From Streptomyces viridiviolaceus (GTDB taxonomy: Bacteria; Actinomycetota; Actinomycetes; Streptomycetales; Streptomycetaceae): a DNA stretch of 64,000 bases. The stretch covers positions 116,349 through 180,348 of the forward strand of contig NZ_BMWA01000018.1 of assembly GCF_014650995.1 (NCBI RefSeq), written 5' to 3'. The notes beneath the pieces were generated by a model. The model had not been told where the DNA came from and searched no databases. It was given only the letters and a program-made list of their open reading frames with translations. How positions within the stretch are numbered: the stretch's first letter is position 1; the number at the start of each line of letters is the position of its first letter. Shown piece after piece: positions 1 through 9,339 of the stretch. The position numbers and the translations under genes are program-made.

Positions 1-111
1 TCCCTGCACGACAGGGCCGCAACGGCACTGCTGTCCACCACCCCACCGCTGGAAGCGACATCAGAATCTGCCATCGGGGAGGACACACCCTCGTGATCAC
101 GCCTGAGCAGC

Positions 112-857
112 ATGGGCGTTGAGGTGCCGTCTTCTGCGTCGTGGGTCAGGGGCTCTGCGGTCGGTGAGGAAGAGCGGGCCGTGGGTGCGGTCGTCGATGA
201 GCCAGGGCAGGAGCCGGGCGGTGCCGGACTGCAGATTCACGGGACATGGGTACGCCTTCGCATCGCTGAGCGGATCAGCCGCAACCGCGGCTCCGTGCCG
301 GCCGGGCCGCGGTCGCTGCCCGGTAGCCTGCGGCAGCTGTACGGCCGAACAACGGCCGGACGTGCTCGGATGCCAGAACCACATCATGCCCCTGGCACGA
401 AGTCCTCACCGATCCTCTGGGTGAGCTGCTGGTATTCGGTGTCGAGAACCAGGGAGGCTTCTACTGGGGCCTGCCATGGACCCTGGAGCAGCCGGAGGAC
501 GATCCGACCGTCTGGTTTTGCGAGTTCGACAAGAAGCCGGTGGCCGAGCAGGAGCCGCTCAGCGGCTCCCTCCTCCAGTTCTCCCTCTTCGAAGCCGCCA
601 TGAGCGCCCACTACGTGGGCCTCGCCACCCTCAGCGACCATCAAGTAGCGCAGCTCACCGTACCTCTGCAGCGGGTCCCGCTGCGGCCCTTCTGGCCTCG
701 GGCCTCCATCCGCTTCTACGTCGCCCCAGGTCTCGTCCTGTACCTCGGCGACGCCGTGGAAGTGGGCAAGTTCGATCTGTGGGCCGGTGCCACACGCCGC
801 AGCGCTCTGCAGGCCCTCGCGGAATCCGACGTCAAGTGGAGCCGCTTCGACGGCTGA
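112..857 (+). pseudogene. Frameshifted SUKH (SMI1/KNR4-like) protein relic
   Basis: Pieces of one SUKH-like protein can be read only by changing frame twice. The frame from 112 gives LPGSLRQLYGRT at 316-351. The frame from 356 gives PDVLGCQNHIMP. The third frame, from about 396, gives GELLVFGVENQGGFYWG and runs to the stop at 855-857, ending KWSRFDG. The ENQG-x-x-YWG segment is the typical SUKH core found in immunity-type proteins of polymorphic toxin systems. The last frame has no good start codon and a stop at 324-326 just upstream, so the gene is probably dead. The family call rests on motif recognition only. An intact SUKH gene lies at 12398-12973. Confidence 0.55.
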
Positions 858-1080
858 CAGCCGTCAGATGTCCGTCGTACCGGGCGAGGACCGCTCCACG
901 AGTTCGTGGACAGCGCAGAGCCGACCTGCGAGACCAGCCGTCTGTCGGGACACCGCAACAGGTAGCCGGCTCACCGCCTGGGATCCGCGAAGCCCCGGGG
1001 GGAGAAATCTGCTGCCCAACGCCATTGCGGGTAGCACATAGTGGAGCCACACATCACCGATCAACCTGGAGCAAGCGGCC

Positions 1081-1680
1081 GTGACGACCGTGCACAGCGA
1101 ACCTTCCACCGAGCGGATCCCCGGGCGGGCCTGGACCGTCCGCATCGTCGGCCACGGCCGAACCTCCGCCTCGGTCACCTGCAGCACCGCGGCGTGCCGG
1201 ATGCCGCCCCGCTCCGAGGACCTCGCCGCGCTGCGCGCCTTCGCCGCCCGGCACGCCGCCGCCCACGCAAAGGCGGCCAACGTCCGCCCCAACGCCTGGT
1301 GCCACTGCGGCTCCCAGCACTGCGGCGCCCACCCCGACACCAAGACGCACTGCTCCGGCGCCGTACTGATGATCCTGCGCCACGACCCGGTCATGCGCCG
1401 CGTGTGGAGCGTCGAAGAAGTCTGCGAAACCTGCGCGCCGCTGATCCCGAACGCCACCGTCCTGGCCCGCGCCGAACGACCCCGCCGCACCCCCGACCGG
1501 CCCACCACGCAGGCGCCTGCCCCCGTGCGGCCGTCCATCGCGGGCGGCTTCTCCTCGCCCGTCGCCCCCGGCGAGCCCGCGCCCGTGCGACGCTCCCGGC
1601 GCAGCACCCAGCACCCAGCGCCCCCGGCCCCGGCGGCCCGGCCAGGGACGCTGAGGCACGAGACCCGCGCCGGTGACTGA
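1081..1680 (+). CDS. Conserved Cys/His-rich hypothetical protein
   Basis: 199-residue protein of a type I recognise as widespread in Streptomyces accessory regions but of unknown function. Residues 30-120 hold eight cysteines (34, 39, 74, 76, 81, 91, 115, 118) and several histidines. They include the clusters WCHCGSQHC and CETC, which look like zinc ligands. The C-terminal 70 residues are Pro/Arg/Ala-rich and probably disordered. The GTG start follows a long stretch without a gene. The reading frame has high G/C at third positions throughout, supporting real coding. No enzymatic motif is visible; a zinc-ribbon DNA- or protein-binding role would be inference. Confidence 0.75.
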   Translation: MTTVHSEPSTERIPGRAWTVRIVGHGRTSASVTCSTAACRMPPRSEDLAALRAFAARHAAAHAKAANVRPNAWCHCGSQHCGAHPDTKTHCSGAVLMILRHDPVMRRVWSVEEVCETCAPLIPNATVLARAERPRRTPDRPTTQAPAPVRPSIAGGFSSPVAPGEPAPVRRSRRSTQHPAPPAPAARPGTLRHETRAGD

Positions 1681-2127
1681 GTCGCTGCCCCGCCTCGTCC
1701 AATCAGGCCTGCTGAAGGTAAGTGCTGGTGTACGCCTGGGTGTCGCGCACCAGCATGCGGGATCCCGGTCCGCTTCGCCTCGCGGGACGCTGCTGCTGAC
1801 CGGCGCGGCCGCAATCCCGCTGGGCGGGACGTCGTCGACCGCCGCGGCGCCACCCCGTTCCCGGTACGGGCAGGCTGCTGTCAGCCGCCGTCCCCGGGCC
1901 GCGCGGCGCCCCCCGCCGCTCGAGCAGAAGGCCCCGTGGAGGTGAGGACTTCCGCCAGGCCCGCTTGTCCGGGACGGGCAGGAAGCGGTCGCTGTACTTC
2001 GGTGGGGGAGCTGACGAGCGGTGCGTCGACTGCTCCACCATCGAGCCGGCGAAGCGGTCGGCGCGGCGTTCTTGGGCAAGTCCGTGCAGACTCTGCTCGG
2101 CGACAACTAACCGATAGTGGGGGTTCG
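1681..2127. other. Stretch without a confident gene
   Basis: A GTG at 1673 overlaps the end of the preceding gene, but the frame it opens (to 1945) turns Arg/Pro-rich and is not convincing. On the minus strand the end VRDTQAYTSTYLQQA, stopping at 1703, has coding-like third positions and may be the end of a decayed gene. I cannot identify it. Confidence 0.3.
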
Positions 2128-2304
2128 GTGAGCAAGAGAACGATCCTGGGGGCCGCGGTGCTGTTGGCTGCGGCCACCGGGTGCGGTGGGGAAGATGACT
2201 CGGCGGCGCAGGAGAGATCGCACCGGATCGCCGGCCGTGCCACAAAAAGTGGCCGATCGCCAGCGACGGGCGGCGGATCCATGCGGACCGCCGCCTCTGC
2301 ATGA
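2128..2304 (+). CDS. Truncated lipoprotein
   Basis: 58-codon frame starting with GTG at 2128. It encodes a lipoprotein signal: basic MSKR start, hydrophobic core ILGAAVLLAA, lipobox ATGC with the acceptor Cys at residue 19, then GGEDD. After about 30 residues the sequence loses protein-like character and stops, so this is probably the 5' stub of a larger lipoprotein gene that lost the rest. No partner gene nearby explains its substrate. Confidence 0.45.
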   Translation: MSKRTILGAAVLLAAATGCGGEDDSAAQERSHRIAGRATKSGRSPATGGGSMRTAASA

Positions 2305-2539
2305 CCGCCACCCCGCGCGTCTTTCGCCGCCCTTGAGCTGACCGAGTCCGCCGACCTGACCCGTCCGCGCCGCCGCCGTGGCGTGGCGGGGCCGGACGTG
2401 GACGTGTTCGCCAACTCCATGGACAACGAGCAGGTTTACGGAAGAACGCGCTCGCGCAGGCCGTGGCGCTTCGGCGTACGGGACACCGCTGAGGTCGTAG
2501 ATCGCTGTGACCGTGGCGGGCAGGGCAAGCTGTCCGCTT

Positions 2540-2942
2540 GTGGAGGTGGCGGGCATCAGCTTCCGGATGCCGGCCGGGGCACCGGGGGAAAGCAGGGCTT
2601 GGGTGCAGCGGTGGCGGCGTCGCGTCTGGGCGATGCACTGGATCTCGTCCACCGGACGGGCGGCCAGGGAGCGCACGTACAGCAGCTGCACGATGGGGCG
2701 GGCCGGGCGGCAGACCGCTGAGGCTCCTTCCTGGGGTGCCGGGCGGTCCGGAGCAGCCGGGGGAGGGGAGAAGGCGCCGGCGTCGATCCGGCGGCGGTGT
2801 TCACCGCCAGAGCCCGGCGCAGTTCAGCCAGCTCGGGAGAGGTTGCCCGGGCCAGCAGGTTGAGAGCCGCACCGCAGTACTGGACCGCCTGGTCGCGCAG
2901 CAAGGGCTGTAGGGCGGTGCGCCGTTCGGTGGAGACGTCCAT
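2540..2942 (-). pseudogene. Decayed hypothetical gene
   Basis: A minus-strand frame opening at ATG 2942 reads MDVSTERRTALQPLL and continues through a helical, leucine-rich stretch. From about 2700 the protein-like sequence moves to another frame (QLLYVRSLAARPVDEIQ). Joining the two needs a frameshift near 2700-2780. The start has good third-position bias. The family is not recognised. The remainder of 2305-3061 shows no other supportable gene. Confidence 0.33.
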
Positions 2943-3061
2943 GTGGAGCGTCGGTTCCTGGGCCGGACGTCTGAGCGGGTGCTGTTGCCTGTGTCCAGGA
3001 CGCGGCAACATCGGCCCGGTCACGGAGGGCCAGGATCATTCCGGTGCTCCGGGCAACGCTG

Positions 3062-3631
3062 TCACCACTCCTCGTCGCTGATCACCCGGAAGCTGCCCAC
3101 GACGCCGTCGTCACCGAACAGGCTCCCCTGGGCGGTACCGGTCACAACGCCATGGGTGGAGCCGTGCGGACTCACGGTGGCAACCGGAGCGTCGTTGTCA
3201 CAGGTGAAGCCGCGGAAGACTTCGACGGTCTTCCGGCTGTCATTGAAAATGCTGAAGCTGCTGGAGCCCAGTCCGCTGGCCGCAGTGATGCAGCCGTCGG
3301 CGGAGGCCGAGTACGTACGTTCGTTGAAGTGGATTCTTCCCTCTTCCTCATGGCTGTAGCCGCCTTCACCGCCCTCGCGGTCGCGGCCCTCGTCCTCCTT
3401 CTCGCTGCCTGAGTGGCCGTTGCCCTCGGAAACCCCAGTAGGGGCGGCTCGTTGGACAGGCTTGGTCACGCGTTGGACAGGCTGAGCCGGACGCTGGACA
3501 GGGGCGGCCGCGTGGTGCACAGAGGGTGACGCCGAGGTGGCGTCGGAGGGCGAGGCGTAAGTGATACCGGTGACTGCGAGGACCGCCGTGCCAACGCCGG
3601 CAGTGGCCAAAGCGAATGTATGCGTGGGCAT
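3062..3631 (-). CDS. Secreted protein with VQR-repeat linker
   Basis: 189 residues. An N-terminal Sec signal peptide (MPTHTFALATAGVGTAVLAV) is followed by a proline/valine linker containing four VQR units (APVQRPAQPVQR, then two more). Next comes a charged Glu/Gly region (about 75-98) and a compact C-terminal domain (about 100-189) with two cysteines that could form a disulfide. The ATG start has a purine-rich tract (GACAGAGAGACG) upstream. It is transcribed alone, away from its neighbours. Probably extracellular or cell-surface. No catalytic motif is recognised. Confidence 0.7.
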   Translation of the reverse strand: MPTHTFALATAGVGTAVLAVTGITYASPSDATSASPSVHHAAAPVQRPAQPVQRVTKPVQRAAPTGVSEGNGHSGSEKEDEGRDREGGEGGYSHEEEGRIHFNERTYSASADGCITAASGLGSSSFSIFNDSRKTVEVFRGFTCDNDAPVATVSPHGSTHGVVTGTAQGSLFGDDGVVGSFRVISDEEW

Positions 3632-3797
3632 GTCACGTCTCTCTGTCTCGCGAACATCGGCCGAGCGACCGACTTGCGATGAACGTAATGACTGCTCATG
3701 TAGCTGTCATTTCGGACATGTCCAAGGTGTGACACCACGAGCCCAGCCAGGGGAAAGCGGTGCATCGGGGGATTGCTGGGATCCGGGCTAGTGGCGC

Positions 3798-3896
3798 ATG
3801 GCGGTGACGCGCGAGCAGGCTCGTGAAGCGTTTGCATCGGGAGCGCCGGTGTGCTCGAAATGCCGGCCGGATACGGCGCTTGGGCTTCTGGAGTGA
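3798..3896 (+). pseudogene. C-terminal tail of a DUF6233 protein
   Basis: A 32-codon frame reads VTREQAREAFASGAPVCSKC followed by RPDTALG and a stop. This is the conserved C-terminal block of DUF6233 proteins (a basic helix, then CxxCRPD). The N-terminal two thirds are absent upstream, so it is a gene end left by deletion or recombination. Related relics lie at about 8.4-8.75 kb and 42.8-43.1 kb. Confidence 0.6.
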
Positions 3897-4519
3897 GGCG
3901 GCCCCCGGCGGAGCATCGGAGTCCTCACCCCATCGGCCAAGCCCACGCGGCGCCTGGCCCTGCGCCGGCTGAGCAGGTCGCCCAGATCCTCAAGCACGCA
4001 CCCGCCCAGACCGGGGCGGACAACGCCGGGCCAGGCCCGCAAGCCGGGGCGGCCGCGCGCCCCCGGTCGACGACACGGCCGGCACCTCGACGAAGCACAC
4101 CCGCGGCGCCCAGCGGATCACCAGCTCGCACGACCGCCGGCCCCGCCCGGTCGACGTCCACCGGCAGACCCACAGCACGGCGGTCCGCCTCACAGCGTTG
4201 AAGGACCAGGCCCCCGCCCTCGGGCACACCTCGCTCGCGGACCAGATCGACAGCGTCAGCACCTCCCTACGCGACCTGATGACGGAGGCCGCCGCGGCCG
4301 CCGTGGCCACCACCTCCGACAGCGACTGACGGTCATCCCGGCCCGTCCCTGCAGGCCGAACGGACAGCGCGACGTCGCTGTGCAGCCCACCCAGCCCATC
4401 CCTCCAGCTGGACCTGCGGGACGGCCGGCCGTCGACACGACTCCGGCCGTCCCGCAGCCCACGGGATCCCGTCCAGGCGCCCCTCGCCCGGCCCCCGGAC
4501 CCGAAACCCCGGATCGGCC
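3897..4519. other. Decayed region with a possible gene end
   Basis: A plus-strand frame from about 4069 to the stop at 4327-4329 reads DDTAGTSTKHTRGAQRITSS and ends MTEAAAAAVATTSDSD. It has coding-like third positions. A frame shifted relative to it upstream (AEQVAQILKHAPAQTGADNA at about 3976) may be the lost N-terminal part of the same gene. I do not recognise the family, and there is no start codon in the later frame. Confidence 0.3.
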
Positions 4520-4687
4520 ATGGGCCCCGATCCGCACCTCCCAGACCCCTACCGGTCGACGACGTCGCCGGAAAACAAGCCCACCCTCCTCGGCCCCCGA
4601 CTCGCGATCGCCCGATTGCGCTATGCAGCAGAAGAGCCTGAATTCGCAGGCCTGCCCGACGAAGATCACCTAGGGTGTGCGGCATGA
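4520..4687 (+). CDS. Possible small hypothetical protein
   Basis: A 55-codon frame opens at ATG 4520 and stops at 4685-4687, overlapping the ATG of the next gene by four bases (ATGA), which suggests translational coupling. The second half (LLGPRLAIARLRYAAEEPEF) is acidic and helical, unlike the Arg-rich chance frames around it. There is no strong ribosome binding site and no recognised family. Confidence 0.3.
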   Translation: MGPDPHLPDPYRSTTSPENKPTLLGPRLAIARLRYAAEEPEFAGLPDEDHLGCAA

Positions 4688-5421
4688 CGCTGCAACTTGT
4701 TCAGGTGAACATCAAGGCCCGGGACGACGCGGCGCTCGGCCAGTTCTGGGCGGAGGCGCTCGGCTGGGGTGTTTCCAGCGAAGGGCCCGGCGTCACCAAC
4801 CTGGAACCCGTGGGCTTCGACTGGCCGGACCCGTCCGCCGTCTGCATCGACCTCGTCCGCGTCCCGAACCCGGAGACGGTGAAGTACCGCGTACACATCG
4901 AGCTCGCCACCACTTCCGACGCTCATCAGGCGGAGTTGGTCGCACGTCTGAAGGAACTCGGGGCGACGCCCGCCGATGTGGGCCAGGGCGACGCGCCGTG
5001 GACGGTGATGGCCGACCCGGAGGGCAACGTGTTCAGCGTCCTGGAGCCCCGGGAGCTCTACCGGGACACCGGGCCGATAGCCGCCGTAGTCGTCGACTGC
5101 GCCGACCCACGGGCCATGGTCCGGTTCTGGGGCGAGGCGATCGACTGGACCGTCCACGAACTGACCGACGACCGCGCTCTGCTGCGCTCCATCAAGGGCG
5201 TCGGGCCGTACCTGGAGTTCCGCCGCACGCCCGACGACGAGGTCGTGTGGAACCGCATCCATCTCGACGTGATGTCCGACCCCGTCGAGGACCAGGCGAG
5301 GGAGGTCGCCCGGCTCGAAGGCCTCGGCGCGATACGGACCGACGTGGGTCAGGGTGACGTCTCCTGGGTCGTCATGACCGACCCGGCGGGCAACGAGTTC
5401 TGCGTCCTCGGCCGGGGCTGA
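4684..5421 (+). CDS. VOC family protein with two glyoxalase-like domains
   Basis: 245 residues forming a tandem of vicinal oxygen chelate (VOC) domains at about 4-118 and 128-244. Each ends with the same block (DVGQGDxxWxVMxDPxGNxF), showing internal duplication. Metal-ligand positions are partly kept: E or H in the first strands and the E/F of GNVFSVLE and GNEFCVL. Members of this actinobacterial subgroup are usually annotated as glyoxalase/bleomycin-resistance-like proteins of unknown substrate. ATG 4684 is preferred over an upstream GTG at 4675 because it starts directly at the first strand (MTLQLVQVNIKARD). Confidence 0.85.
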   Translation: MTLQLVQVNIKARDDAALGQFWAEALGWGVSSEGPGVTNLEPVGFDWPDPSAVCIDLVRVPNPETVKYRVHIELATTSDAHQAELVARLKELGATPADVGQGDAPWTVMADPEGNVFSVLEPRELYRDTGPIAAVVVDCADPRAMVRFWGEAIDWTVHELTDDRALLRSIKGVGPYLEFRRTPDDEVVWNRIHLDVMSDPVEDQAREVARLEGLGAIRTDVGQGDVSWVVMTDPAGNEFCVLGRG

Positions 5422-6038
5422 CGCGGAACTCCGTCCGCTCCCTCAGCCGGTACGGCAGTGTGCGGGGCCAGGCCCCGTACTCCCCAGCCGCCGCATCCTG
5501 ACCCACGCATAGGGCAGGAGAGACTGTGGAAGTCGGCAGCCTGGAGTGCTTCAAGTCCGCCTGCCGGGCAACTCGACCGGACCGCGAGAGCCGGCCGGGA
5601 GACCAGGCCGCCCGCGACCTCCTGATCCAACGCGACGACTACCGCAACCTGAAGGTCGATCGCCGGCTGGTGCAGGCACTCGCACTACGCCGACCCGGCC
5701 GCCTGTACGGCCGCCGTTGGCTCACTGCCCGTGCGCGCCCACGCCGCCCTTCCCGTCGCGCTCGCCCGGCGTCGGTGGGAAGGACGTGCCGAAGCCGAGC
5801 CCGGCCAGGGCGTGGAGTGGGGAGCGGACCACCCCCGCGTCGGCGGGGAGGACCCAAGCGCACAACTCCACTCTCCCGACCGAGCCGGAACTCCCCGTCG
5901 GTGAGGAGGACTTGGTCGGCAGGCGGCGATGTCGCGCTCCGGAATGCCCCCTGCGGGTGACGGCATGACGGCTGACGCATGCCTGGTGATCCGCTACGAC
6001 GCCGAACGCCACGCCGAGACCGACGGCCGCTGCGGCTC
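5422..6038. other. Intergenic region, no confident gene
   Basis: A short G/C-rich palindrome at 5463-5477 (CGGGGCC A GGCCCCG) could end transcription of the VOC gene. A GTG-initiated frame from 5526, preceded by GGAGAG, has coding-like third positions for about 60 codons (RDLLIQRDDYRNLKVDRRLV) but then becomes Arg-rich. It may be the start of a decayed gene of unknown type. Confidence 0.3.
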
Positions 6039-6914
6039 TCAGGCCAGAACAGCTGGCCTGAGCACCTCTTCGCACCACTGACGGAAACCGGTCGGGGAGG
6101 GCTGCGCGGAGCGGTGCTCGGCGTCGTACGCGCCGTCGATCTGGGCCGCGGCCATGTCGACCAGGCCCTGTGCCCAGGCCTCGCTGGCCCCGCGGCTCAG
6201 AGCCGTCTCCTTGTACGCGTCGAGGGGGACCTGTTGGCAGCGGACCGGACGCTCCAGCACCTCGGACATGATCTGAGCCATGTCGTCGGGGGAGATACGG
6301 TCGGGGCTGACCAGCGGGACGCCGTCCTGCCCGCTCCAGGAGTCGTCGAGCAGCAGCCGCACGGCCGTCGCGGCGATGTCGCGGGTGGCGATCGTCGCGA
6401 GAACCCGGTCCGCCACGGACGGGAGGAAGAACGTGCCCTGGTTCCTGATCGCCTCGACCTGCCCGAGCAGGTTCTCCATGAAGGCCGCCGCCCGCAGCGC
6501 CCGGAAACCCACCCCCGTGGATTTGATCAGCTCGTCCTTGGCCACGGACGCCGTCAGGTGCCCGGCGTTCTTCTCGATCCCGGTGCCCAGGGTCGATACC
6601 GCGACGACGCGCTTGACGCCGTGACGGTTGATCGCCTCGCACGCGGGACGGGTCCAGTTCAGGTAGTGGCCTTCGACGCTGTCCGTCCGGGAGTCCGGCG
6701 GCACCAGCCAGAACACGCTGTCCGCGCCCGCGAACGCCTCCATGACGACATCGCGGTCGCCGTGTGAGCCGCGGACGATGTCGACCCGCTCGCGCGCCCG
6801 GGCGGAAAGCCGGGAAGGGTCACGGGCTATCACGCGGACCGGCCGCTCGCCGTCGAGCAGGGCGTCGAGGACCTGTCGGCCGATCCGGCCGGTAGGAGTG
6901 GTGATGACAATCAT
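6039..6914 (-). CDS. NmrA-like NAD(P)-binding oxidoreductase
   Basis: 291-residue atypical short-chain dehydrogenase. The N-terminal strand MIVITTPTGRIGRQV carries the TPTGRIG dinucleotide loop of the NmrA/SDR a5 group. VDIVRGSHGD follows the second Rossmann unit, and VKRVVAVSTLGTG is the usual strand 5. The later part (SPDRISPDDMAQIMSEVLER) matches the NmrA C-terminal region. No YxxxK catalytic pair is evident, so it may be a redox sensor or a quinone or flavin reductase type. It is divergent from a LysR regulator, a common arrangement for stress- or xenobiotic-induced oxidoreductases. Confidence 0.85.
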   Translation of the reverse strand: MIVITTPTGRIGRQVLDALLDGERPVRVIARDPSRLSARARERVDIVRGSHGDRDVVMEAFAGADSVFWLVPPDSRTDSVEGHYLNWTRPACEAINRHGVKRVVAVSTLGTGIEKNAGHLTASVAKDELIKSTGVGFRALRAAAFMENLLGQVEAIRNQGTFFLPSVADRVLATIATRDIAATAVRLLLDDSWSGQDGVPLVSPDRISPDDMAQIMSEVLERPVRCQQVPLDAYKETALSRGASEAWAQGLVDMAAAQIDGAYDAEHRSAQPSPTGFRQWCEEVLRPAVLA

Positions 6915-7007
6915 GGAAGAAGCATCTGATCCGGCCCGGCACTACGGAAGGATCGCAGGGATCCCGCTTGTTACCCTCAGGGACATACCAGATGGAGGTG
7001 CCAGGCC
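6915..7007. promoter_or_regulatory. Divergent promoter/LysR operator region
   Basis: The 93 bp between the two start codons must hold promoters for both genes. CCCTCAGGGACATACC, just upstream of the LysR gene, holds a small dyad (CCCTCAGGG), a plausible LysR-type site. GGAGG at 6994-6998 is the LysR gene ribosome binding site. Confidence 0.4.
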
Positions 7008-7856
7008 GTGGAGTCACGCCCGCTGCGCTATTTCGTCGCCGTCGCCGAAGAACTCAACTTCGCCCGCGCAGCAGAACGCCTCGGCATCTCCGCCCCGCCC
7101 CTGTCGCGCGCCATCCGCAACCTCGAAGCGGAGCTGGGCGTCACCCTCTTCGAACGCACCACGCACAGCGTCACGCTGACCCCGGCCGGCACCGTACTGC
7201 TCGCGGAGGCGCGGACCGCGCTGGACGCCCTGCAGGCGGCCGGGCGCCGGGCACAACGCGCGGCCGAGCCGAGGCTGGTTCTCGCCGTGAAGGCCGACGG
7301 CGACGGGGGCTTGCTGGAGTCCATCCTCGCCCGGTACGCCGCCGAACCCGCGGCTGAGCCGGTCACGATCCGCCTCTCCGGCTGGCGCGACCAGCCCAGC
7401 CTGCTGCGCCGGGGCGAAGCCGACGTGGCCCTGATCTACGAACCGTTCGACCGCACTGGCCTCGACACGGAGCCGGTGACTGTCGAACGCCGCCTGGCCG
7501 CTCTCCCGGCCAACCACCCGCTGGCCGCCAGGGACCGCATCGCTCTCGCCGACCTCGGTCTCCCGCGCACCGAGCACGACACTCAAGGATGCCTGGCCCG
7601 CCACCTCGACACGATCGTCGACCGGTACGCGATCCAGGACCTCGCCCAACTGCTCAAGCTCGTCGAACTCGGAGACATCGTCACCCTGCTCCCGGAGTCC
7701 GTGTGCACCCGATACCCGCGCCCGGGCATCAGGTACCGCGAGGTCCCGGACGCCCCGCCGGCCACCTTGTCGATCGCCTGGCCCCAACAGTCCCGCTCCA
7801 GGGCGACTGCGGCGCTGGTCCGCATAGCGACGTCGGTGGGCGGAGCGCACGGTTAG
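7008..7856 (+). CDS. LysR-family transcriptional regulator
   Basis: 282 residues, starting at GTG 7008 behind GGAGG. Residues 1-60 form the LysR winged helix-turn-helix (LRYFVAVAEELNFARAAERL, then PPLSRAIRNLEAELGVTLFE). The remainder is a substrate-binding domain. Its effector domain is about 20 residues shorter than usual and has little of the classic LysR motif set. It very probably controls the divergent NmrA-type gene and itself. The effector is unknown. Confidence 0.9.
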   Translation: MESRPLRYFVAVAEELNFARAAERLGISAPPLSRAIRNLEAELGVTLFERTTHSVTLTPAGTVLLAEARTALDALQAAGRRAQRAAEPRLVLAVKADGDGGLLESILARYAAEPAAEPVTIRLSGWRDQPSLLRRGEADVALIYEPFDRTGLDTEPVTVERRLAALPANHPLAARDRIALADLGLPRTEHDTQGCLARHLDTIVDRYAIQDLAQLLKLVELGDIVTLLPESVCTRYPRPGIRYREVPDAPPATLSIAWPQQSRSRATAALVRIATSVGGAHG

Positions 7857-7970
7857 CGCTGCACGCCATCAAGGGCTGGCGTCGTTGCTGGGAGGACGGC
7901 ACCGGGCGGTCGCACCCTCGGCCGCTGCCTGGATCAGTCTCCGCGAGAATCTGAAAGGCAGGGCCTTGCC

Positions 7971-8228
7971 ATGAGATCACCGACGAACGTTCGCCAACGG
8001 CCGGGTATGTCGGGGTTCATGGCGATCGCGGTGCCGGCAATGGTGACCGTGCTCGCCTCGCTGCTGCTCGGCTCAGCAGGGCCGGCGCAGGCGGGGGAGC
8101 CACCGCGATCACCGTTGTCGCATGTCCCCCGGGTCGAGCCGGGCTGCGACACCGGCGAACTGGACGGAGAATACGTGGTTTGCTGCTGGGACGAAACGGG
8201 GCACGGGGACTGCACGGGCATCGTTTGA
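7971..8228 (+). CDS. Small secreted Cys-containing peptide
   Basis: 85 residues: a long n-region, a hydrophobic core (MAIAVPAMVTVLASLLLG) and an AQA-type signal peptidase site near residue 41. This leaves a mature peptide of about 44 residues with four cysteines (GC, CC, C). The Cys-rich mature part suggests a disulfide-bonded extracellular peptide. The gene stands alone. AAAGGCAGGG lies upstream of the ATG. No family is recognised. Confidence 0.5.
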   Translation: MRSPTNVRQRPGMSGFMAIAVPAMVTVLASLLLGSAGPAQAGEPPRSPLSHVPRVEPGCDTGELDGEYVVCCWDETGHGDCTGIV

Positions 8229-8436
8229 ACCCATCGCTGCCCGCCAGGCAGGCGCGACGTCTGCCGCAACGGGGCCCCGGGTGCCGGTCCGCGTCGAGGC
8301 CGCGGGCGGCGGCGACGCGAGCCGCTGGGCGCGGACCAGTTCGGCGAGCGGGTCGAGCTCGCCTGGCACCCACAGTCCGCCCCCTCGGCGGTCAGTGCGG
8401 GCAGGTTGGCCAGACCGGCTGCGAGCATGATGCGGT

Positions 8437-8743
8437 CCCCTGTCTGCCGCAGGGAGTCGATGATGTGCAGCCGGACGTCGGGCCGGCAGTGGCCGCAGGC
8501 CTTCAGGCCCGAGGCGAGGAGCCGGCGAGCTTCGTCACGGTCGACGGCACGGTGCCGCTTGCCGGCCACGGAGCAGTCGCCGGCGTGGACCTGCAGGGGC
8601 GGGCGGCGGGTGCCGTTGCCGAGTTCGGCGATCCACTCCGGCGGCTGCGGCCGGCTGGTCCGGCCGTACTCCTCCTGCGCCTGCCGCTGAAGAATCGCGG
8701 CGATCTTCGCGTCGATGCGCTGCACCCACAGCACCTGCCGCAT
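8437..8743 (-). pseudogene. DUF6233 protein relic
   Basis: Minus-strand frame with the full DUF6233 core: LKRLQTLRMRQVLWVQRI, then PPEWIAELGNGTRRPPLQVH, AGDC, the basic helix DRDEARRLLASG and ending CGHCRPD. The usual short N-terminal start before LxRLxTL is not recognisable (the frame runs on upstream into low-quality sequence). After the domain the frame continues into unrelated sequence antisense to the secreted peptide. Coding-like sequence reappears in another frame at 8109-8369. I therefore treat it as decayed. Confidence 0.55.
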
Positions 8744-9339
8744 CCTCAGCGTCTGGAGACGTTTCAGCCCGCCGAGGCAGAAGCCGAGGCAGAAGTGGCG
8801 CACCGCGGTCGGCTGCCCGCCGTGGCGGCCCCGACGGGCGGATCCGGCGCGCAGCGGCCGGAACACCGTCGCGGTGCCGAACCGCGACGGTGACGGCACG
8901 CACCGGCTCCCGCGGACCGAGACCCAGCACCTGCTTGCCGCAGGGACTGCGGGTACCGCTGCACCCAGATCAGCAGCGGTCGGCCCGGCGAGCGGTACCC
9001 GGACTTCGATGACACGGCGTCCCACGGAAAGGACGCACCGGACAGTCACCGATCACCCGCACGACCATCAAGTCGCTCGATGCGCGTGGTCCTGCTGACC
9101 CATTCGGCCAGAGTGAGCTGTCTGGCCAGGGCTACGCGGGCTGAGCTGCTGCGACGCGGTGACACGTGGCGGTGCACGCTTCGGCCGTGGCCATGCATCT
9201 GCTGGTCCCGACCGGTGCCGTGGGCCAGGGCATCGCGGAGAAGAGACAGGTGGGGTGCCACGGCGGCAAGGCCGTCGTGCTCATTGCGCGCGTCGCAGGT
9301 CGTCACATGACGGGTCCACACCGTGCCCGTCCTGTGGGG
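8744..9339. other. Decayed region without a confident gene
   Basis: Only Arg/Pro/Ser-rich chance frames occur on both strands. A fragment VIEVRVPLAGPTAADLGAAV, in the same minus frame as the DUF6233 relic (about 8950-9010), looks protein-like but is isolated. Confidence 0.3.

Noticed and set aside
3440..3510. Short repeats that might suggest a CRISPR array
   Set aside because: They encode the VQR units of a secreted protein linker, are too short, and have no regular spacers.
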